A stretch of DNA of 64,000 nucleotides from Blastopirellula sp. J2-11 (GTDB lineage: Bacteria > Planctomycetota > Planctomycetia > Pirellulales > Pirellulaceae): contig NZ_CP097384.1 of the NCBI RefSeq assembly GCF_024584705.1, forward strand, positions 682,001-746,000, written 5' to 3'. Position 1 is the first letter of the stretch. Every line of letters begins with the position of its first letter. This document shows positions 8,603 through 17,444 of this stretch, one piece after another. The notes below the pieces were generated by a model that made no database searches, was not told where the DNA came from, and saw only the letters and a list, made by a program, of their open reading frames with translations. A program made the translations under genes and the position numbers.

Positions 8603-9154
8603 ATGTCCGATCTGCGATCAAGCGAGCCAGATTCGCCACGGCGCATGCAGGGCCGATTTCAAGCTTTGAATTTGAGCGGCAAATATGTCGCGAGAGCGAT
8701 CGCCGCGCTGGTTGCCTTTGCGACGTTTGTCACCGTTGGTTTGATCATCGCACTGACCAGTCTTTATCAAAGCGGTGGAAATCCCTGGGGCGCGGCCTTG
8801 ATCATCGGCAGTTTCGCCGCCGTGATCAGCGTTCCGTTCGGCATGTTGTTGGGCGCGGTTGTCGCTCAATTTCTGGGACTGTCGAAGATGAAATTCGATT
8901 GGATGCCGCGGTTTACTATCGCCGGTTTGATGTTCGCCACGTTCCTCTGTTGCGCCGTCGCGACCCTGGCGTACTATGCGATCAACGTCGCCAGCGATAC
9001 TTTGCCGCGGCGGTATCTTTTTATCGTCGTCTCGCTCGCGATGCCGCCGTTGTTGTTGATAGTCGTCAGCGTTGGTCGCATAGTGTTGCGTTGGCTTCAT
9101 CGTCACAACCATCCCTACAATGCGGAAGTGATTGACGACGACGTCGAGATGTAA
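8603..9154 (+). CDS. Hypothetical membrane protein, four predicted helices
   Basis: A 183-residue protein with a charged N-terminus and four hydrophobic segments, roughly at residues 28-50, 62-85, 103-125 and 138-158, and an acidic C-terminal tail that ends in a run of Asp and Glu. I do not recognise a family. It begins 10 bases after the metallophosphoesterase stop codon with GGAATC upstream, so it is probably the second gene of that operon. Possible roles, such as membrane partner of the phosphatase, are only inference from position. Confidence 0.7.
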   Translation: MSDLRSSEPDSPRRMQGRFQALNLSGKYVARAIAALVAFATFVTVGLIIALTSLYQSGGNPWGAALIIGSFAAVISVPFGMLLGAVVAQFLGLSKMKFDWMPRFTIAGLMFATFLCCAVATLAYYAINVASDTLPRRYLFIVVSLAMPPLLLIVVSVGRIVLRWLHRHNHPYNAEVIDDDVEM

Positions 9155-9222
9155 TCCTGTTGATCGCAGCGTAAGATGACGACTTTCGCTTGCCTGGCCT
9201 TCTTGCCGCGAAGTTTCCCGCC

Positions 9223-10914
9223 ATGACTTGGTTGCGTATCGCTATTTTTGTCGTTGCGTTGGTGCTCTTCCCGCAAAACGCGGTTCTGGCTCAACATCCG
9301 TTGACCGACGCCAAAGACTTGCGCTGGATCAATTATCTCGCTGCGGAATATCCTGCCCAAATTGAGCGCGTCGTGGTTGACGCCGATCATGTTCAGGTGA
9401 TTGGAAAGTTGACGACGAAGCTTGCGCTGTCGCTGTCGCTGGTTGAACTCGGGCCGCAGCACGACTCGACGTTGATTCCCGCTGACGGGCGACGATTTCC
9501 GCTGCAACCGACGGAAGCAGGCAATTTTTCGATCCAGCTTCCGCGGTTCGCCGCCCAGCGCGATCGCATTTATGCGAAGTGGGTGGTGGTAGAAACGGCG
9601 ACCGATAAGCAGTGCAGTCGCGCTCACGCCGCGGACGACGTTGCCGCCGCCGCACGGCATCCCGATTTGCCGCGACTTTTTCCGGCCAATAAGAAAGGGC
9701 TCAACGGCATCGGCTTGGTGCATGACCTGAATGACTTTGTCGACTTGGGCGTGAAGAACCTGGCGATCAATGTAAATCTTGGTTCGCTGGTGCGCCTTGC
9801 AGGAACGCCTGACTGCGAGTCGATTGAGTATGGAGACGTTCGATTAGCGATCTGGCGACCAGCGCTGGAGCAATTGGATGAACTGTTGGGTTTCGCGAGT
9901 CGACACGAGATCGTCGCGTCGGCGATTATCCTGGTTCCACGTCTGGATCGCGCTGATCCGCTTGGAAAGCTGTTGACGCATCCCGGCGCCGACGGCGGTC
10001 ACTACAGCCTGGCCAATGTGGTTGAAGAGGAAGGCTGCGACGCCTATGCCGCGGTGATGCGTTTTCTGGCGGCGCGGTATTGCCGACCTGACGCCAAGTA
10101 TGGCCGGATCACGCATTGGATTATTCACAACGAAGTGGACGCGGCGCCAGAGTGGACCAGCGCCGGACCGTTGTCGCCGTTGGGCTATGCCGAACAATAT
10201 GCACGCTCGTTACGGATCGCTTACTACTCGGCGCGAGCGTTTGACCCACACGCCCAGGTCTTCGCGTCGCTGACGCACTGCTGGAACGAGCCGCATCAAC
10301 CGAGCCCGCGTTACTATCGTGCGCGCGAGCTCCTCGATCTGCTGATCGGTCTTGGCGCCGCCGAGGGAGACTTCTCGTGGGGAGTCGCGTTTCATCCGTA
10401 TCCGCAAGATCTGGGGAACGCGCGAACCTGGCTCGACGCCCAAGCGATCGCCAGCGACGATTCTCCGCTGGTGACGTTTAAAAACATCGAAGTGCTCGAC
10501 CGTTGGGTTCGGCGTCCTGAAAATCGTTCTCAAGGAGCTCCGCGAACGGTCTTGCTCTCCGAGCAAGGATTCCACTCGCCGGACTACAGTGCAGCGTCGC
10601 AAGCCGTTCAGGCGGCCGCCCTGGCTTACGCATGGAAGAAGATCGAGCGCCTCGAGACGATCGAAGCGATGCATTACCATCGCTGGATCGACCATGAGAA
10701 AGAAGGTGGATTAAAGTTGGGGTTATGGACCGTGCGAGCCGGCACGATCACCAGCGCCGGCGAAAAGAAGCAAGCCTGGCGCGTCTTTCAAGCCTTGGCG
10801 ACGCCGCAGCAAGCGGCGGCGATTCAATTTGCGTTGCCGATTATCGGGATCGACGATTGGAGCGAGATTGTGAGCGCCGCTAGCAGCACAGAAAATAGTG
10901 GCTCCGGCGAATGA
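9223..10914 (+). CDS. Secreted DUF5722-type protein, glycoside-hydrolase-like
   Basis: The product starts with a classical signal peptide (MTWLRIAIFVVALVLFPQNA..) and is therefore exported. The mature 540 residues resemble the DUF5722 family of planctomycetes and related bacteria, which is thought to adopt a TIM-barrel like glycoside hydrolases; the HWIIHNEVDAAPEW segment, with an Asn-Glu pair, is placed like an acid/base residue of such barrels, and LLSEQGFHSPD later in the chain could offer the second carboxylate. The reaction is unknown. I prefer the ATG at 9223 over a TTG at 9190 because it opens the signal peptide directly. It converges with the UPF0316 gene, 18 bases away. Confidence 0.75.
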   Translation: MTWLRIAIFVVALVLFPQNAVLAQHPLTDAKDLRWINYLAAEYPAQIERVVVDADHVQVIGKLTTKLALSLSLVELGPQHDSTLIPADGRRFPLQPTEAGNFSIQLPRFAAQRDRIYAKWVVVETATDKQCSRAHAADDVAAAARHPDLPRLFPANKKGLNGIGLVHDLNDFVDLGVKNLAINVNLGSLVRLAGTPDCESIEYGDVRLAIWRPALEQLDELLGFASRHEIVASAIILVPRLDRADPLGKLLTHPGADGGHYSLANVVEEEGCDAYAAVMRFLAARYCRPDAKYGRITHWIIHNEVDAAPEWTSAGPLSPLGYAEQYARSLRIAYYSARAFDPHAQVFASLTHCWNEPHQPSPRYYRARELLDLLIGLGAAEGDFSWGVAFHPYPQDLGNARTWLDAQAIASDDSPLVTFKNIEVLDRWVRRPENRSQGAPRTVLLSEQGFHSPDYSAASQAVQAAALAYAWKKIERLETIEAMHYHRWIDHEKEGGLKLGLWTVRAGTITSAGEKKQAWRVFQALATPQQAAAIQFALPIIGIDDWSEIVSAASSTENSGSGE

Positions 10915-10932
10915 AATTCGACCTGAAGCAGG

Positions 10933-11532
10933 TTATTTCATTTTCAAAAACGCTCGCCAGCCGGTGCGATGGGGCAGCGGAACGTTGAGCCCTTCGTTGT
11001 GCGAATGGACAGGCTCCACCGTATAGAAAATCGTGGGGTCGCTTGCTGTCGCGATCTTGAGGAGGCGTTTCAGCTTGCGGCGGCGGCAATTCATATAGAT
11101 CAACAGCACCGGCCCGTCTCGTCCTTCGCCGGTGAACGTTGTGACTCGCTGCCCCGCTTCACGCAACGCTTTGGCGGCTTTCGGCCCGTCATGCGGCGAA
11201 ATCATCCGCACGACGACATGTCCCATCGCCAGCATCCGTTCGAGTCGAATACCGACCGCGTTACCTGCGGCAAAACCGCCAGCATAGGCAAAGAGCAGCA
11301 CCGGGTTTTCGCCGATTCCGGTAATGACTTGCGAGATCGCAATCGTCCAGACCAGCACCTCAAAAAAGCCGAGGACCACGGACAAACCGAGACGTCCCTG
11401 CACGACCGAAATCGTGCGCAGCGTACCGATCGACACATCGACAATGCGCGTGCAAAAAATGAAGATGGCGACGACCCAAACTGGTTGGTCGACGAGAAAC
11501 TGCATAAAAGGCTCAGACGTCAGGCGTTGCAT
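10933..11532 (-). CDS. UPF0316 / DUF2179-type membrane protein
   Basis: Three to four hydrophobic segments occupy the first ~95 residues, followed by a cytoplasmic C-terminal domain of about 85 residues containing GEGRDGPVLLIYMNCRRRKL. This matches the UPF0316 arrangement (DUF5698 membrane part plus DUF2179 domain), where function is not established. The start is uncertain: ATG at 11532, ATG at 11505 or a TTG at 11637 share the frame. UPF0316 proteins usually begin just before the first membrane helix, which favours 11532 or 11505. No operon partner is evident; a sulfatase gene is divergent from it 300 bases away. Confidence 0.8.
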   Translation of the reverse strand: MQRLTSEPFMQFLVDQPVWVVAIFIFCTRIVDVSIGTLRTISVVQGRLGLSVVLGFFEVLVWTIAISQVITGIGENPVLLFAYAGGFAAGNAVGIRLERMLAMGHVVVRMISPHDGPKAAKALREAGQRVTTFTGEGRDGPVLLIYMNCRRRKLKRLLKIATASDPTIFYTVEPVHSHNEGLNVPLPHRTGWRAFLKMK

Positions 11533-11839
11533 GTGGGGGTGGAAAGCGAGATTGTCGCGAACATCAACTAGCGCGCTAACCCCATTGCCTGAATTTGTGG
11601 GGTTTAATCTGTTTTTCCACTCACTGGACTGCGCCAATGTTCATAAACGGGGCTGATTTGCCCCCAGGCCAGCCCCCCGGATTGCAGCGGATTGGCGGTT
11701 TCCCGTTGAATTGCGAAGGAAGACGGCGGCCAATTGCGTGCAAGATTGTGAAATCGCGAACCGTGACGCGCTTTAATCGGACGTCACGACGTGTTATTGT
11801 GAATTTCCCGCCTATTGTTACCTTCCTGGGAGTGTTCGC

Positions 11840-13249
11840 GTGATTTCTCGTATTGTTTCGTTTGCATTTCTCATGCTGCTCAGCTGGACCGCGGCTGCGG
11901 TCGCGGCTCCGCGCAATGTGGTGTTGTTTGTTACCGACGACCAGGGAAAAGATGCTGGCTGCTACGGCAACCCGGTCATCCAAACTCCCAACCTCGACGC
12001 GTTGGCCGCGGACGGCACGGTCTATGATCACGCCTATGCGACCACTGCGAGTTGCAGCGCCAGTCGCAGCGTTATCCTGACCGGCATTTTTAATCACGCC
12101 AACGGTCACTATGGACACGAGCACTCCTACCATCACTTTCGTTCTTACGACAACGTCAAAAGCTTGCCGGTTTATTTGGAAGCGGCCGGTTATCGAACCG
12201 CACGAATCGGCAAGTATCATGTCGCGCCGGAGGAGGTCTACCACTTTCAGCACGCGCTGAAGGGGAACAGTCGCAACGCCGTCGAGATGGCGAACAACTC
12301 GGCCGACTTTATCGGTGAGGATAGCGACAAGCCGTTCTTTCTCTACATCTGCACGTCGGATCCGCATCGCGGCGGCGGCGTGGTGGAAAGCGATCCTTAT
12401 AAGCCCGACGCGTTCGGCAACAAGCCGAAAGGTTACCCCGGCGTCGAGACGGTCACCTATGATCCCAACGACGTGATCGTTCCTTCTTTCTTGCCAGATA
12501 CGCCGACGTGTCGCGCCGAGTTGGCCCAATACTATCAATCGGTTTCCCGCATCGATCAGGGACTGGGGCGTTTGGTCGAAATCTTGAAAGAGAAGGGAGT
12601 CTATGACGACACGTTGATCCTCTACATCTCGGATCATGGCATCGCTTTTCCCGGTGGAAAAACGACAACGTACGAGCCGGGGCTCAACTCTCCTTGCATT
12701 GTTCGCAATCCCTACAACAAAAAACGGGGATTGCGTTGCGAAGCGATGGTGAGCTGGGTCGATCTCACGCCGACGATCGTCGATTTCGCCAATGCGACGC
12801 CGAAGAAAAACAAGATGCAGGGACGATCGTTCCTGAAGACGCTTGATCAAGAAAATCCCGCAGGCTGGGACGAGATCTACGCGTCGCACACGTTCCACGA
12901 GATCACGATGTACTATCCGATGCGAGTCGTTCGCAGCGGCAACTACAAATTAATTTGGAACATCGCGCATGGACTGCCGTATCCCTTCGCATCGGACTTG
13001 TGGGCGGCGCCGACGTTTCAAGACATCTACAAACAAGGTCCGGACGCTTACTATGGACAACGGACGGTGAAGGACTATATCCATCGCCCAGCCTTTGAGC
13101 TGTTTGATCTCTCGTCCGACCCCTACGAATCGCACAATCTGGCCGACGTTGAAAAGTACTCCGACGTTAAAAAGGAAATGCAAGAGAAGCTGAAAGCATT
13201 TCAGAAGCGGACCGCGGATCCCTGGATCTCGAAGTGGGACTACGAATAG
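11840..13249 (+). CDS. Secreted sulfatase, N-sulfoglucosamine sulfohydrolase-like
   Basis: A 469-residue arylsulfatase-family enzyme that would cleave sulfate esters or N-sulfates, probably from polysaccharides. It has a signal peptide (1-22) when read from the GTG at 11840. Metal ligands Asp33 and Asp34 sit in FVTDDQG, and the formylglycine site is C72-S-A-S-R76, where Cys72 must be oxidised to formylglycine by a maturase not encoded in this window. The Pro of the common C-x-P-x-R core is Ala here, a variant accepted by anaerobic-type maturases. The YISDHGIAFPGGK segment gives the later Asp-His metal ligands. Sulfatases are expanded in planctomycetes. A strong terminator follows. Confidence 0.92.
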   Translation: MISRIVSFAFLMLLSWTAAAVAAPRNVVLFVTDDQGKDAGCYGNPVIQTPNLDALAADGTVYDHAYATTASCSASRSVILTGIFNHANGHYGHEHSYHHFRSYDNVKSLPVYLEAAGYRTARIGKYHVAPEEVYHFQHALKGNSRNAVEMANNSADFIGEDSDKPFFLYICTSDPHRGGGVVESDPYKPDAFGNKPKGYPGVETVTYDPNDVIVPSFLPDTPTCRAELAQYYQSVSRIDQGLGRLVEILKEKGVYDDTLILYISDHGIAFPGGKTTTYEPGLNSPCIVRNPYNKKRGLRCEAMVSWVDLTPTIVDFANATPKKNKMQGRSFLKTLDQENPAGWDEIYASHTFHEITMYYPMRVVRSGNYKLIWNIAHGLPYPFASDLWAAPTFQDIYKQGPDAYYGQRTVKDYIHRPAFELFDLSSDPYESHNLADVEKYSDVKKEMQEKLKAFQKRTADPWISKWDYE

Positions 13250-13274
13250 CAGTCGCGTCACGAGCGATCTCTGG

Positions 13275-13303
13275 AGAACGCCCTGATTGGGCGTTCTTTT
13301 TTT
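13275..13303 (+). terminator. Rho-independent terminator after the sulfatase gene
   Basis: AGAACGCCC (13275-13283) pairs with GGGCGTTCT (13289-13297) across a 5-base loop and is followed by a run of T residues. This is one of the clearest terminators in the window. Confidence 0.9.
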
Positions 13304-13443
13304 GTGCGCGGCGGCAATTTAGAGATTCCTCCCCCGGAGGGTTCCTTGGTTCCGCTGCCGATCCGACCTACAATACAGGGTCGTTTGAGCCAATCCGGGA
13401 ACCATCATGAATTTGCCGACCGAACCGTCAAAACTTGCGCTGC

Positions 13444-14526
13444 ATGCCTATCGAAAGTGCGGTCATGCTCAGTAGTATCCATGACGACGCCGCCGTGGAA
13501 GCGGTGCGCAAGCGATTAGGGCTCGACCCGCATCGCCTGCGCCGGCTGCGTACGCGGCTGCTGAAGCTGCAAGGTTCGGACGAAGCGGCGCTGCAGGAAT
13601 TGCCGGATGCGGCTCGTCGCGCGTTTGCCGCCGAGATCCGTTTTCATGAACTGACGCTCGACCAGCGTTTCGATTCGCAACTGGACGGCGCTTCGAAGTT
13701 ACTGTTTCGCACTGATGATGGAATGCTGCTGGAGTCGGTCATCTTGCGGGTCGCCACAGGACGCACGGCGCTCTGCGTTTCGTCGCAGGTCGGCTGCGCG
13801 GCGAATTGCGATTTTTGTGCGACCGGCAAAATGGGGATCGCCCGCAGTCTTTCGGCGTCCCAGATTTTAGACCAGGTCGTGCAGGCCAATCAGTTGCTGC
13901 AGCCGGAAGGCCGCAAGATCCGCAACATCGTCTTCATGGGGATGGGCGAGCCGTTCCACAATACGTCGGCGGTTCATGAAACGCTGGAAAAGCTGATCTC
14001 CCCTCACGGATTTGATCAATCGCCCCGACGAACGTTGGTTTCGACGGTTGGCTTGCCTAAGGCGATGATCGAGTTCGCCCGCAAGTTTCCGAAGGTGAAT
14101 CTTGCGCTCAGCTTACATAGCGCGATCCAGTCGCGCCGCACCGAGATCATCCCTCTAGCGGCCAAATTCGATCTGCAAGAATTGCGAGCCGCGCTCGATC
14201 AGGTCGCCGCCGTCCAGCAGCAGTCGATCATGATCGAGTATCTCATGTTGCGGGGGATCAATGATGGCCCAGAAGATCGCGCGGCGCTAGCCGACTATCT
14301 TCGCGGCTTGCCGGTGCACATCAATCTGATTCCCTACAACCGCGTTGATGCGGCGCCTCATCTAGAGGGAACGTCGAAAGAAGACCGCGAAGCGTTTGGC
14401 GCCGCGCTGCGCGCCGAAGGCTATACCGTGACGATTCGCTATTCTCTTGGCGCCGACGTCGACGCCGCCTGCGGACAACTCGTGCGGCGAGAGAATCGGC
14501 GAATTGCGGCCGCCGCCGCACAATAA
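13444..14526 (+). CDS. rlmN: RlmN-type radical SAM 23S rRNA (adenine-C2) methyltransferase
   Basis: Radical SAM enzyme of the RlmN/Cfr family, which methylates C2 of adenine in 23S rRNA and, in RlmN, tRNA. The cluster motif CxxxCxxC is in QVGCAANCDFCATGKMG; the preceding conserved Cys in LCVSSQ is present, and the C-terminal Cys that carries the methyl group lies in GADVDAACGQL, as in E. coli RlmN. The MGMGEPF block and the LAISLHA-like LALSLHSA block are also present. The N-terminal accessory domain is short and divergent. Start is uncertain: ATG at 13444 or 13465, or TTG at 13435. Planctomycetes often carry several family copies, so the exact target is inferred. Confidence 0.87.
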   Translation: MPIESAVMLSSIHDDAAVEAVRKRLGLDPHRLRRLRTRLLKLQGSDEAALQELPDAARRAFAAEIRFHELTLDQRFDSQLDGASKLLFRTDDGMLLESVILRVATGRTALCVSSQVGCAANCDFCATGKMGIARSLSASQILDQVVQANQLLQPEGRKIRNIVFMGMGEPFHNTSAVHETLEKLISPHGFDQSPRRTLVSTVGLPKAMIEFARKFPKVNLALSLHSAIQSRRTEIIPLAAKFDLQELRAALDQVAAVQQQSIMIEYLMLRGINDGPEDRAALADYLRGLPVHINLIPYNRVDAAPHLEGTSKEDREAFGAALRAEGYTVTIRYSLGADVDAACGQLVRRENRRIAAAAAQ

Positions 14527-14559
14527 TCGACTTGCGACGATAGTGAAGGAAACCGACCG

Positions 14560-15207
14560 ATGCAGTACGCGTGGACTTATCCGATTTATTTGATTGCTCA
14601 CAGCGGCGGATACGCTTCGATCGTGGATCCCCAAGATGACTCGCAGCAGTTGCTAGTCGCGGTGACGACTGAAGAGAAGGCGTTGGAGTTCATGCAGAAT
14701 TTCGGCATCCTGGGCGCTCCCCGACAATTGAACAACGATCGCGAATTCGCCTGGCTGCTGGAAAGCTTGCGGGAGCCTGTAACGCGGGTCTGTTTTGATC
14801 CCGATCCGCGTGAAGAAGCGGTGAACGCCGCCTGGTCGACGACGGTTAAGTCGCTGCTGAACGATCGGCTGGAAGTCGATTATTCACCGTGGAGTTATCC
14901 GGTTTATCTGCTGCGACTGGAGTCCGGTTTTAGTTCGATCGTCGGCGCCGATGCCGAGGGGAATGAGGTCGTCGTCCTTTGCCTGTTTTCCAACAGCCAG
15001 CTGGCCGAAGAGTATCTGGCCGCTTCGGGCGATTCTGGGGCCGTCGAATCAATCGATAACATGGCGTCTACGCGCGAACTGATGGAGTCGCTGCAAGCTG
15101 AAATCGCGGCCGTTGCCGTCGATCCAGAGGTGCGTGATTCGCAGCGCGTCGCGAGCCATTGCATCGGCCTTGAAATGCTACTGAACAAGTATCTGATTCA
15201 CGCCTGA
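14560..15207 (+). CDS. Hypothetical protein made of two copies of one ~100-residue domain
   Basis: I do not recognise the family. The 215-residue chain is an internal duplication: WTYPIYLIAHSGGYASIV at residues 5-22 is echoed by WSYPVYLLRLESGFSSIV near residue 111, and both are followed by a short acidic turn, a hydrophobic strand (LLVAVTTEE / VVVLCLFSN) and a helix ending in a Gly. Each half then continues with a Glu-Leu-x-x-Leu helix and an acidic VxFDP/VAVDP strand. No signal peptide or membrane segment. It starts 33 bases after rlmN and probably shares its transcript. The pattern suggests a small alpha/beta sensor or immunity-like fold, but that is speculation. Confidence 0.72.
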   Translation: MQYAWTYPIYLIAHSGGYASIVDPQDDSQQLLVAVTTEEKALEFMQNFGILGAPRQLNNDREFAWLLESLREPVTRVCFDPDPREEAVNAAWSTTVKSLLNDRLEVDYSPWSYPVYLLRLESGFSSIVGADAEGNEVVVLCLFSNSQLAEEYLAASGDSGAVESIDNMASTRELMESLQAEIAAVAVDPEVRDSQRVASHCIGLEMLLNKYLIHA

Positions 15208-15218
15208 ATTTAGGCGTG
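15199..15218 (+). repeat. Hairpin overlapping the stop codon of the duplicated-domain gene
   Basis: CACGCCT (15199-15205) and AGGCGTG (15212-15218) form perfect 7-bp arms around a 6-base loop that includes the stop codon. There is no T-run, so it may be a transcript-end stabiliser rather than a terminator. Confidence 0.5.
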
Positions 15219-15689
15219 CTAGTTGATTGCGCATTCGATTGCGAGTCAATTGAAATGCCAAAGTTTTCAATATAAATTCTTCCTGAAGGGGCTTTGCGGG
15301 TTAAAACGCCCTTCGCATGGCTATTTTTCGGTTTTGCGGGAAAATATCGGGCATCCGCACGTCAATAAACGCCCAGTTTCTAAGGCGGCAGATTCCTTCT
15401 TAAGTCCCAGCAGCGGCCTGCCATTTTCCGCAGCAATTTTTTTGGGCAGCATTTCGCGCTCTACGTACGATTTGTTTTGCGTTCTCCTCTCTCTTGCCGC
15501 AGCTAGCAGGCAAACAAACGCCAATCATGCTTCTGTCTGTTTTGTCATGATAACGCTCGTTCGCTGGGCGCCCCACAAATCAGCGAATGCCTGCCAAACC
15601 GACATTCGGTTTCCCACACGATTCCCCATCGTCGTCGGAGACCACGCGAAACCCAATCGCGACCTACACAGCACCAAGGGGCTGGAACG
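15219..15689. other. Gene-free stretch of about 470 bases
   Basis: An open frame crosses most of it, but its Cys/His/Ser/Phe-rich translation has no coding character and I do not accept it. I see no RNA gene, palindrome or repeat. It should contain the promoter of the following gene pair. Confidence 0.5.
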
Positions 15690-16226
15690 ATGTGGAACAG
15701 ACTGAAGCAAGTGACGCCGCAGACTTGGATTGCGGCAACCTGTTTGCTGCTGCTTGCAGCACCGATGTACGGAGAGCATGTGGTGCGAACGGCGCGTCGC
15801 ATCTCCCTAGTTCATGGCTATCAACAATCGTTGCCCGGATTTGCGGGCCGATATCAGTTGGATGTGGATGAAGCCTATCACTGGTGCGACGGTAGCGAGG
15901 GCCGCGTGCTGGTCTTTAGCCAAGTCGGAAGCGGCAATCAGCATCGCCAGGTCGTTTTGACCGACTTAGACTACGTTTCTCAGGGCGTCTACCGCCTGGA
16001 TGTCGTCGGCAAGCTCGCCGGCGTTTCTTTGATTCCACGTCTTCACCCGGTGGTGGAACTCGTCCTGGAAGATGGTCCGAATCACATTCATTCGGTCCAC
16101 TTTCGCCTGACTCCCCACGGAGTCGAACACGCCTACCGCGAGGAGCTCCCCGCTCCCGCCGAATTTGACCCCGCCTATGTTGTCGACGTCGTTACGGCGT
16201 CGTCCCCTCTCGATTTTTCGTCGTAA
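15690..16226 (+). CDS. Hypothetical membrane-anchored or secreted protein, member 1 of a tandem pair
   Basis: The N-terminus has a positively charged start and one hydrophobic segment (about 12-26), a signal peptide or anchor, then AAPMYGEHVVRTARR. The rest is a beta-rich domain of about 140 residues. The next gene encodes a protein with the same plan: membrane segment, x-Y-G-[ED] followed by R-R-x-[SC]-L-V-x-G-[YF]-Q, and a later VVLTD strand followed by a second sheet. The two are therefore paralogues arisen by duplication, 44 bases apart. I know no function for them. No cysteine pairs or catalytic motifs stand out. Confidence 0.65.
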   Translation: MWNRLKQVTPQTWIAATCLLLLAAPMYGEHVVRTARRISLVHGYQQSLPGFAGRYQLDVDEAYHWCDGSEGRVLVFSQVGSGNQHRQVVLTDLDYVSQGVYRLDVVGKLAGVSLIPRLHPVVELVLEDGPNHIHSVHFRLTPHGVEHAYREELPAPAEFDPAYVVDVVTASSPLDFSS

Positions 16227-16270
16227 GACTCCCGCCGCAGCGCAGACCTTCCGAACAGAGTTCACAGAAG

Positions 16271-16816
16271 ATGGCAATCAAAATGAACGAATCGAAATCG
16301 ACGCCTAATTGGATCACAACGCTGTTGACCGCCGTGATTCTGACCGTCCTGGCCTATCCGCTCTATGGTGATAACGCTCTCTGGCTGGTTCGCCGCACTT
16401 GCTTGGTCGAAGGGTTTCAACGCCCTGACGATCTATGGCATCAAGATTATGCGTTGGTCGCTGAGCGCGATGTCATCTTGAAAGGTGGCGGAGAACGCAA
16501 GATGTTGCTGTTCGCTTCCGAAGAAGATCAGACCAAGCCGGTCGAAGTCTCGAAGCGGCACGTTGTGGTTTTGACCGACTCGTCCTATCACGAATCGGCC
16601 AGCTTCAAAGTAGAGTTCAGTGGGCCGATTTTTCGTGCGACTGTCCTTCCTCATCGTGAGCCGATCTTTGAGGTCGTATGCCACGGCGAAGGGGGCGTCG
16701 GTCTGGTTTGTCAGCGATTTCTGCTGGGGCGCCAAGGGGTGAAGCAGATCTTCCCCGAGGTTCGCTCGCCCAACGATGCGATTACTTCGATTCCGGCGAT
16801 TCGCCCAGGCGCGTAA
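16271..16816 (+). CDS. Hypothetical membrane-anchored or secreted protein, member 2 of a tandem pair
   Basis: Paralogue of the gene just upstream. A hydrophobic segment at about residues 15-30 is followed by YPLYGDNALWLVRRTCLVEG, which lines up with the matching block of its neighbour. The C-terminal part is a beta-rich domain with the shared VVVLTD strand and an added pair of Cys residues (VVCHGEG and LVCQRF) that could form a disulfide outside the cytoplasm. The start is ATG at 16271; an ATG at 16283 is the alternative. Its 3' end overlaps the convergent gene 16782-17396 by 35 bases, which is unusual but both frames look coding. Confidence 0.65.
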   Translation: MAIKMNESKSTPNWITTLLTAVILTVLAYPLYGDNALWLVRRTCLVEGFQRPDDLWHQDYALVAERDVILKGGGERKMLLFASEEDQTKPVEVSKRHVVVLTDSSYHESASFKVEFSGPIFRATVLPHREPIFEVVCHGEGGVGLVCQRFLLGRQGVKQIFPEVRSPNDAITSIPAIRPGA

Positions 16817-17396
16817 GCGTCGCGCCGACATAACTTGCTCCGGTGCGTCCCTGTGGGGGCTCGCTGGTCAAGATCAACGTATTGCGATTGATCGCGGTCC
16901 AGACAAATCCTGTTAGTCGCTGATCATCCGGCTGCACGATTGTCAACGTTGGGCCATCGACCTTGTAGGCTCCTGCCAGGTTTAAGCGGGGGCGGACAAG
17001 CTTGAACTGATCGTTTTTGGCCTTCTTGATGGCGACCTGATGCTCGGCGCCCAGCGGCAGCGTCATCAGCCATTGCCCTGAATAGTCCACCGGTTCTTGC
17101 GGCGTCCAGTTAAGCGTGATCGATTTCTCCGTCTTCTCTTGCTTAGCGGGCTTGGCTTGTTTCGGCGGCTTCTGCGGTTGGACTACGACCTGCGGTTTAG
17201 CGGCCGGCGCATCCGCGCGATCGATCGCGGCGCTGTTTTTGTCGACTTGGGATTCGATCTGTTCCAAGCGTTGCTCTAGCTGACGAATCTGGGCGAGCAG
17301 TCCGTCAATCAATCCTTCGCCCGGCTCTGCGGCTCCGGCAGCGGTAGCCAGCATAAGCGTCGCCGCACAAAAAAGTGTGATCAGGTAGCGAAGCAT
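16782..17396 (-). CDS. Secreted hypothetical protein with coiled coil
   Basis: A signal peptide (1-22, ending AGAA) is followed by a short heptad-like coiled coil (about 28-60, LLAQIRQLEQRLEQIESQV), a Pro/Lys/Gln-rich linker, and a beta-rich domain of about 100 residues beginning at WTPQEPVDYSGQWLM. The order resembles small periplasmic or envelope-spanning proteins of planctomycetes, but no named family fits. The coiled coil may drive oligomerisation. It is convergent with, and overlaps, the second gene of the tandem pair. The next gene upstream on the same strand begins about 2 kb away. Confidence 0.7.
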   Translation of the reverse strand: MLRYLITLFCAATLMLATAAGAAEPGEGLIDGLLAQIRQLEQRLEQIESQVDKNSAAIDRADAPAAKPQVVVQPQKPPKQAKPAKQEKTEKSITLNWTPQEPVDYSGQWLMTLPLGAEHQVAIKKAKNDQFKLVRPRLNLAGAYKVDGPTLTIVQPDDQRLTGFVWTAINRNTLILTSEPPQGRTGASYVGATLTRLGESPESK

Positions 17397-17444
17397 GAGC
17401 GTGTTCCTTGAAGGTGCGTGTAATGCAGAGAATGGTCGGAATCG

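Noticed and set aside
11621-12898. Minus-strand open frame of 425 codons opposite the sulfatase
   Set aside because: Composition is Arg/Val/Ile-skewed and the sulfatase reading is secure.
13407-13474. Short frame starting with ATG before rlmN, considered as the true rlmN N-terminus with a frameshift
   Set aside because: It ends after 22 codons and its sequence does not match the RlmN N-terminal domain.
15223-15705. Plus-strand frame of 160 codons in an intergenic stretch
   Set aside because: Starts without a binding site, composition is Cys/His/Ser/Phe-rich and it would overlap the next gene's start.
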